Source of the DNA: Proteobacteria bacterium CAG:495
GTDB taxonomy: Bacteria > Pseudomonadota > Alphaproteobacteria > RF32 > CAG-239
Assembly: GCA_000432275.1 (NCBI GenBank)
Contig: HF995323.1
Location: 99,000 to 121,928 of the forward strand
Length of the DNA: 22,929 nt
Direction of reading: 5' to 3'
Part shown: positions 17,999 through 22,929 of the stretch, in pieces
Numbering within the stretch: position 1 is the first letter of the stretch
Layout of the letters: every line of letters starts with the position of its first letter
Translations under genes and position numbers: made by a program
Notes under the pieces: model-generated
What the model saw: only the letters and a program-made list of their open reading frames with translations
What the model was told of the DNA's origin: nothing
Database searches by the model: none

Positions 17999-20266
17999 TT
18001 ATAAAGCCGGACGATGGAAGTTTCCCTTCAGACAACTGTCAACATCTTGAAAACGCTTAACTTTATTCCAAATTTTTCGTACGTCTTCCGGCGTATATTT
18101 TTTATGCATAAACGAAACACGAAAATAATCCGCACCGACTTTAGGCGCTTCGACAGCCAAACACAGCGGCTTGTCGTTAAACAACATCGTCTGACAATCT
18201 TTGGAAAGAACATCGTAAACATCTCCGCCCTTGCTCAAACGCATCCATTTTTCGCCCCGGACACAGCCTTTGCAAGGGTTGGAACGAATACAGGCCGCGC
18301 TGGTAAACAACGGTACGTCTTCATAAACCGGCAGACAAACCGGCAGCGAAGATTTTTCCGCCAGACAACGCATATTGTCAAAAGTGTCCTCCCACGACAA
18401 AGTCACCCTTGACGCGCCCGTCTGTCTGGCCTCTTCAATAGCCTGAGAGTTCAACATATACAACGAAGCATTATAACACAGGTCAATGCCCTTTTCCGGC
18501 AAAACCGACAAACCCCAGTAATTACCGATTTCCCATTTCCGATACCCTTGACTCAAAAGCTCATCAACTCTTAAACGATATTCAGACACTTTTCGGCATA
18601 CAGCCGGAAGCGACAACCGCAGCTTGTTTTTGGGAAATGCGGACAATGCTCTGAAATCAGTCTTCGGATTTATTTCCACGATAACCTCGGCAACCTCGGA
18701 AAAGTCAAAATCTCTCAAACATTCCGGATTATCGGTTTTAACTGTCCATAAAGGCTCATTTTGCGGCTTTTTAGAACTAACCGGCGGCAGCTTGCGTTCT
18801 GCATTTTCGGGATGAATCTCTGCATACAAACACCGCCGCAGCTCATTCAGGACAGAAACCGGAACAAACAGGCCGGAAGGATTGTCAACCTCCAGTTTTC
18901 CCAAACAAAACTCCGTATTGCCGGTCTTGTCAAAAGCCTTAAATACGGCATCGTTCATCTTGTCCGGATTTTCCGCCGCAACAAAATGTCCCGCTATGTC
19001 TGCACGGCTCGTTCCGGAAACCGCAAACACGTTCTCAGACGTCACCGTCAGTTTTACATTAACGGAATATCTCTGCTTATACGCTCCGGGCTTGGGCTTT
19101 TCATACCGATATGCGCCTTTGACCTTGCTAGAAGACGCCAGATAAATATCCATTCCTTTTTGCAAATTAGGCATCTGCGGCGGCAACAATATTTCAACCG
19201 TCTCTCCGGCCTTGGCTTCAAAAACGCTTTTCCCGTTAACTCTGATTTCCTGCAAGGAAAAGCCAAAAGGTTTCTCCTGCCCCGGCACATCAATTTGTAT
19301 ACCGTCAAAACGGGCGATGCCGTGCTGGGGAACAAACGTTATTTTTCGTCCCTGAATTCGGCTTATCTTGCCGATTTCCAACCCGCGGTGGCCGACAAAA
19401 TCCCGGTCGATAACCCTTTTGTCTTTGCCATTAACATGAAAACGGCACCAAGGCCTGGAAAAAATTTGTTTGATATTTTCGGATTTCTCGTCACAACATC
19501 CCTTCCCGTCCAAAATCTGGCGATAATAGTCGGTAACGGCAGCCACATACAAAGCGGTTTTCTTGCGCCCTTCGATTTTCAACGAAGTCACCGGCATTTT
19601 CAAGACTTCTTCTTCCAGGGCCATATCTTTCATTGAAAAGAAATGCTTTTCACCTTCCTCGCCCTTAAAAGCCGAACGACACGGATACATACATTTGCCG
19701 CGGTTTGCACTGCGGCCGTTCTCCATTGAAGAAAACATACACAACCCGCTGTATGAATAACACAATGCGCCGTGTACAAAAGCCTCCGTATCCAATCCCG
19801 GCACCGAAGCAATTTCCTTAATCTCGGACAAAGTCAGCTCTCTGGCCAAAACAACCCGTTTAAATCCCAGCTTTTGCAAAGCGAGCGCACCTTCCTTATT
19901 ATGCACCGCCATTTGTGTACTGGCGTGCATTTCCAATTTCGGATAGCGCTCCCTTACCACGCGGGCAACGCCCAAATCCTGGATAATCAGAGCATCCGCC
20001 TTGCAGCGCACGCATATGTCAAGCTGCTTCAACAAATCAGGAAGTTCACATTCCTGCAACAACGTATTAAGGGCGACAAAAACCTTGCGCCCTAAGGAAT
20101 GTGCATATCCGGCAAATTCATTCAAGGCCGGCTCGTCAAAATTGGCGGCCGTTGCTCTGGCGGAAAATTGCTGAAGGCCGAGATAAACCGCATCAGCACC
20201 ATAATAAAGCGCAGCATAGCCGGCTTCAAGATCGCCGGCAGGAGCCAAAAGTTCTTTTCCACCCAT
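17999..20266 (-). CDS. U32 family protein, RlhA-like (23S rRNA hydroxylation) with long C-terminus (755 aa)
   Basis: The ATG at 20266 (MGGKELLAPAGD) has AAGG 9 bases upstream. The N-terminal U32 domain (about 1-290) shows ELLAPAGDLEAGYAALYYGADAVYLG-type sequence, the signature FVHGALCYSYSGLC, and a Cys cluster (GKCMYPC). A DUF3656-like middle and an extended C-terminal region follow, which includes a second Cys pair (CIRSNPCKGC). U32 proteins with DUF3656 include RlhA, needed for 5-hydroxycytidine at position 2501 of 23S rRNA, while the related TrhP acts on tRNA. This copy is longer than E. coli RlhA as I recall it. The RlhA assignment rather than a peptidase is likely but not certain. Confidence 0.75.
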   Translation of the reverse strand: MGGKELLAPAGDLEAGYAALYYGADAVYLGLQQFSARATAANFDEPALNEFAGYAHSLGRKVFVALNTLLQECELPDLLKQLDICVRCKADALIIQDLGVARVVRERYPKLEMHASTQMAVHNKEGALALQKLGFKRVVLARELTLSEIKEIASVPGLDTEAFVHGALCYSYSGLCMFSSMENGRSANRGKCMYPCRSAFKGEEGEKHFFSMKDMALEEEVLKMPVTSLKIEGRKKTALYVAAVTDYYRQILDGKGCCDEKSENIKQIFSRPWCRFHVNGKDKRVIDRDFVGHRGLEIGKISRIQGRKITFVPQHGIARFDGIQIDVPGQEKPFGFSLQEIRVNGKSVFEAKAGETVEILLPPQMPNLQKGMDIYLASSSKVKGAYRYEKPKPGAYKQRYSVNVKLTVTSENVFAVSGTSRADIAGHFVAAENPDKMNDAVFKAFDKTGNTEFCLGKLEVDNPSGLFVPVSVLNELRRCLYAEIHPENAERKLPPVSSKKPQNEPLWTVKTDNPECLRDFDFSEVAEVIVEINPKTDFRALSAFPKNKLRLSLPAVCRKVSEYRLRVDELLSQGYRKWEIGNYWGLSVLPEKGIDLCYNASLYMLNSQAIEEARQTGASRVTLSWEDTFDNMRCLAEKSSLPVCLPVYEDVPLFTSAACIRSNPCKGCVRGEKWMRLSKGGDVYDVLSKDCQTMLFNDKPLCLAVEAPKVGADYFRVSFMHKKYTPEDVRKIWNKVKRFQDVDSCLKGNFHRPAL

Positions 20267-20281
20267 AAGCAACAACCTTTT

Positions 20282-21244
20282 TTATATCATATCGGAGAAC
20301 AGCGGCAAACCGCGCTGAAGCTTAATTTTCTGCTGTTCCAGAACCGTACCCAGATTCAGCTTGCCGCTTCGCAGGATGCCGCGAACCTGACAGCTCTTTT
20401 GCGTGTTGGGATTGGCAAACAAATAGGTTTGTTTTGCACGCTTGGGCACGCCTTCCAAAATCTGATGAATACAGGCTAAAAAGCCGTTGGCAACCAAATC
20501 ATACGCCATTTCTTCGCTGATTCCGCTCGAGGCGGCATACTTAACCAGAGAATTCACCGCATCGCTGACGTTGTTGGCGTGAATCGTAGACAACACCAAG
20601 TGTCCCGACGTGGCAGCACGCAAAGCTTCGCTGGCAACTTCCGGCGTACGGATTTCGCCCAAAAGAATATAACGCGGCTTTGAACGAAGCGCCGATTTCA
20701 GCCCCTCTTCCCATTTTCCTTCGGGAGGCACAGTCTGCTTGCACAAACCCAGCTCGCCGTCTTGTGAATGATATTCGCCGTCCAGCGGCATTTCAATCGG
20801 ATCTTCAATCGTAAATGCATAGCCGCCTTTGAGACTCAGATATTCCTTCAAAAGCGCGGACACCGTTGTACTTTTACCGGAACCCGTTGCCCCGGCCAAA
20901 AGAATCAAACCATAAGCGCCGCTCAATGAAACCAAATGCTTATATACGCCTGCGTCAATTCCCAAATCTTTCAAATCCGGTACGGTTGTCGGCATTTTGC
21001 GCGCACAGTATTGCGGCCCCTGTAAGGCAACGGTTCTTTCCACACGATAGTTGCGCCCTTTGTAATTAAGCAAATAGCTGCAGTTTTTGCCGTCATACTC
21101 AGTTTCCAAACCGGCTAAAAACTCGGGAAAATCGTCAAAAGTTATCGTCATCAAACCGCAATCGGTTTTTCCGCTCCAGATATAACAAGTTTTATCCGGT
21201 GTAATATAAAGATCAGAAAATTTTACTTCATTTATTAATCCCAT
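20282..21244 (-). CDS. PilT/GspE-superfamily secretion ATPase (DotB/TraJ-like) (320 aa)
   Basis: The ATG at 21244 has GGGGAAG upstream. The N-terminal PAS-like domain (about 1-95) starts FSDLYITPDK, matching the ASDLHhxP opening of PilT-type ATPases. The RecA-like domain has Walker A GATGSGKSTT, the Asp box TIEDPIE, Walker B ILLGEIRTPEVA and the His box GHLVLSTIHANN. Such hexameric ATPases power pilus retraction or type IV secretion. The moderate length and absence of neighbouring pilin or secretion genes make the exact machine unclear; DotB/TraJ-type T4SS ATPase or PilT-type are the options. The U32 gene begins 15 bases after its stop. Confidence 0.75.
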   Translation of the reverse strand: MGLINEVKFSDLYITPDKTCYIWSGKTDCGLMTITFDDFPEFLAGLETEYDGKNCSYLLNYKGRNYRVERTVALQGPQYCARKMPTTVPDLKDLGIDAGVYKHLVSLSGAYGLILLAGATGSGKSTTVSALLKEYLSLKGGYAFTIEDPIEMPLDGEYHSQDGELGLCKQTVPPEGKWEEGLKSALRSKPRYILLGEIRTPEVASEALRAATSGHLVLSTIHANNVSDAVNSLVKYAASSGISEEMAYDLVANGFLACIHQILEGVPKRAKQTYLFANPNTQKSCQVRGILRSGKLNLGTVLEQQKIKLQRGLPLFSDMI

Positions 21245-21435
21245 TTTTTTCTTCCCCTGATAATTCAACTCACACCCATTGGGGCATTATATTATATCAG
21301 AGGTAAACAGATGTTTAAATTTTTTCCCAAAGTTTCCAATAATTCCCCGTTACGCCGCTAAACCTTGTTTTTGCGGCTTTAATTTGCTCATGACTTGATT
21401 ATATATGAATAAAATCAATTATACGGAAAAAAACA

Positions 21436-22698
21436 ATGTTAAAAATTTGCACCGTGTTCCTGCTCCTGCTGACAGTTTCTTGCGCCAACTTTGAACGCCG
21501 CCTCGCCGATGACCTCGTAAAATCAGGCCAGATTAAGCTCAACCGCTGTGAAGTCGAAGGTTTTGACTACTCCGGAATCGACAGCTATCTGACCAAAGGA
21601 AAACTGCTCAAAGTTCTGATGATTCACGGCATCGGCACCCATCATCCCGGTTATTCCCGCCTGATTCAGCAAAATCTGGCTGACAGCCTCGGATTAAACG
21701 TCATCTCCAGACAGCCCAAAAACATTTCCCTGTTAGACCCTTCCGACAATCATGCCCCCATAGGCAACCTGCGTATTACCTTTTGGCAAAATCACGACCG
21801 AAGCAAAAATATGCTCTTTTACGAGCTTACCTGGTCGGAAATCACCGCTCCCTACAAAAAAATCCTTTCTTTTGACACCAGTGAACAATATTCCGAATTT
21901 CGCGTACCGTTCAACAATTCCATGAAAGTGTTTCTCGACAATGCTTTGCCCGATCCGCTGATATATATCGCCGACAAGCACGACCTGATTGTAAACTCCG
22001 GAAAACAAGCCATTTGCTGGATGATAAATACAAACTGGGATGACATTCCCAATAACCAGGCAAAAGTCTGCAATATGTCGCTTGAACAGGAAATCAACGG
22101 ATTGGCCGACGAAAACGTTATCTTCATCACCCACAGTTTGGGCAGCAAAATCCTGATGGACGCCATAACCCAAATCGCCGATAACATCGCCTTGCACGAA
22201 AACACCGCTTCGTTCAGACAAGCTGTCTCCAAACTGCAAAACAAAGAAATTACCATATTTATGCTGGCAAATCAGCTTCCCATTCTCCATTTGGACCAGC
22301 CCCTTCCCCGTGTCCACAACCAGATTTCCGCCTACTGCCAACCCCAAGGCGCCCACTATAGGCAACGGGTGTTTAAACACGTCAACATTGTCGCCTTCTC
22401 AGACCCCAATGACATCTTAAGCTATGCCATACCACAGAATTTTGCCGACAAATATATTGATTCCCGAATGTGTCCGTTGGTTACCAATGTTTCGGTTAAC
22501 GTCGCTCCGGAAATCTCCGCATTCGGCATCGGCGTCGTCAGCCCGGTGGAAGCTCATGTCAATTATGACCGCAATCCGAAAGTCATCAATCTGATAACCC
22601 GCGGCACCGCAAACTTCCGTGAAGACAAAGTATTAGAACAACAATGCCGTTTTATTCAAATGAAAAATGACAAAACGATGACCTGGCTTCCGCATTGA
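21436..22698 (+). CDS. Putative lipoprotein of the alpha/beta-hydrolase fold (420 aa)
   Basis: The signal sequence (MLKICTVFLLLLTVSC) ends in a lipobox-like TVSC with Cys16, suggesting a membrane-attached lipoprotein; the -3 residue is not ideal. An alpha/beta-hydrolase layout follows: LMIHGIGTHHPGY (oxyanion strand), VIFITHSLGSKIL (nucleophile elbow, THSLG in place of GxSxG), then VAFSDPNDIL (acid) and a later EAHVNY (His). This suggests a lipase or esterase acting in the cell envelope. The substrate is unknown. It is divergent from the secretion ATPase across a 191-base gap. Confidence 0.65.
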   Translation: MLKICTVFLLLLTVSCANFERRLADDLVKSGQIKLNRCEVEGFDYSGIDSYLTKGKLLKVLMIHGIGTHHPGYSRLIQQNLADSLGLNVISRQPKNISLLDPSDNHAPIGNLRITFWQNHDRSKNMLFYELTWSEITAPYKKILSFDTSEQYSEFRVPFNNSMKVFLDNALPDPLIYIADKHDLIVNSGKQAICWMINTNWDDIPNNQAKVCNMSLEQEINGLADENVIFITHSLGSKILMDAITQIADNIALHENTASFRQAVSKLQNKEITIFMLANQLPILHLDQPLPRVHNQISAYCQPQGAHYRQRVFKHVNIVAFSDPNDILSYAIPQNFADKYIDSRMCPLVTNVSVNVAPEISAFGIGVVSPVEAHVNYDRNPKVINLITRGTANFREDKVLEQQCRFIQMKNDKTMTWLPH

Positions 22699-22704
22699 CG
22701 AGAC

Positions 22705-22733
22705 TTGAAAATAAGCACCGCTTTTCCTATAAT
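22705..22733 (+). promoter_or_regulatory. Promoter of the YbiI-like gene
   Basis: TTGAAA (22705-22710), a 17-base spacer and TATAAT (22728-22733) are near-consensus. The predicted start at about 22740 leaves only a 13-base leader holding AAGGAGG. Confidence 0.75.
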
Positions 22734-22752
22734 ATATAAAAAAGGAGGATTC

Positions 22753-22929
22753 ATGGCAGTCGGATGGGCCGGCGACGGCGCGGTAAACGAGCAAATTCAA
22801 GACAGCATCAACGACGAGATTAAACGGGCTCGCCGAAATGTTCCCTGCGGCGAAAGCCTGCTTTATTGCGAGGAATGCGGAGAAGAAATCCCCGAAGCAC
22901 GCCGACAGGCGGTTCCCGGCGTGCGGCTG
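22753..22929 (+). CDS. DksA/TraR family zinc-finger protein, YbiI-like (partial, 59 codons)
   Basis: AAAGGAGG precedes the ATG at 22753. The visible part (GWAGDGAVNEQIQDSI, GESLLYCEECGEEIP, EARRQAVPGVRL) follows E. coli YbiI closely from memory. The first Cys-X2-Cys pair of the zinc finger is present, and the second should lie just past the window edge. Short TraR/YbiI-type proteins lack the long coiled coil of DksA but can bind the RNA polymerase secondary channel. The gene has its own strong promoter. Confidence 0.85.
   Translation, partial: MAVGWAGDGAVNEQIQDSINDEIKRARRNVPCGESLLYCEECGEEIPEARRQAVPGVRL

Noticed and set aside
18761..19636. 291-codon plus-strand open frame
   Set aside because: It is a shadow inside the U32 gene on the opposite strand, with no ribosome-binding site or recognisable motif.
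21345..21375. GCCGC...GCGGC hairpin between the secretion ATPase and the lipoprotein gene as a terminator
   Set aside because: It lies between divergent genes, has a long loop and only a short T-run; no transcript needs to end there.
21733..22380. 215-codon minus-strand open frame
   Set aside because: It is antisense to the alpha/beta-hydrolase lipoprotein gene, which shows a signal sequence and catalytic motifs.

Overview
The window is a bacterial chromosome segment that carries a small integrated virus. The host is probably an alphaproteobacterium, perhaps an uncultured gut type. This is inference from FucO, CobB, RlhA-type U32 and YbiI-type DksA/TraR proteins and from a GAAC-N17-CGTT promoter ahead of an ECF sigma operon. 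No rRNA or tRNA is present to fix the taxon.

Bases 1-446 are host sequence: the 3' end of a membrane-protein gene, its terminator and a non-coding stretch. A dif-like (XerC/XerD) site lies at 447-474 and a second, more degenerate one at 8877-8904. The roughly 8.43 kb between them reads as one compact, tailless provirus. It has a repressor (8547-8903, +) and a divergent leftward early block: a Rep protein with five iterons and a putative DNA-unwinding element inside its gene, a zinc-finger protein with an acidic tail, an overlapping orphan, and an FtsK/HerA-type packaging ATPase. A leftward structural block follows from about 6000: a 29-aa membrane peptide, a probable double-jelly-roll major capsid protein, three small C-terminally anchored membrane proteins, a beta-rich vertex/spike candidate, two paralogous receptor-binding-like proteins and a tail-fibre-assembly-like protein. 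The block ends with a SleB-type hydrolase, three tiny membrane proteins and a 45-aa Arg/Lys-rich protein. Beyond its terminator lie a small RNA, a 21-aa hydrophobic peptide whose ribosome-binding site can be hidden in a hairpin (type I toxin-like), and a 154-aa HTH-like regulator. No integrase gene is visible, which fits capture of the host Xer recombinases.

The most striking signal is in the second receptor-binding gene. Its start codon is followed by an 11-G tract that puts the gene out of frame. One more G restores an N-terminus that aligns residue for residue with the neighbouring paralog. This looks like a phase-variable host-recognition switch caught in the OFF state, or a one-base homopolymer error.

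From 9028 to the end the window is ordinary host DNA: a leftward set (DUF4236-like protein, MazG-like protein, proline iminopeptidase), a HAD hydrolase, a glycosyltransferase-like protein, cobB, a histidine phosphatase, fucO, a TIM-barrel epimerase/isomerase-like protein, and an ECF sigma operon with a Spy-like and perhaps a His-rich periplasmic protein. These are followed by a U32 protein (RlhA-like), a PilT/DotB-like secretion ATPase, an alpha/beta-hydrolase lipoprotein, and the start of a YbiI-like DksA/TraR protein cut by the window edge.
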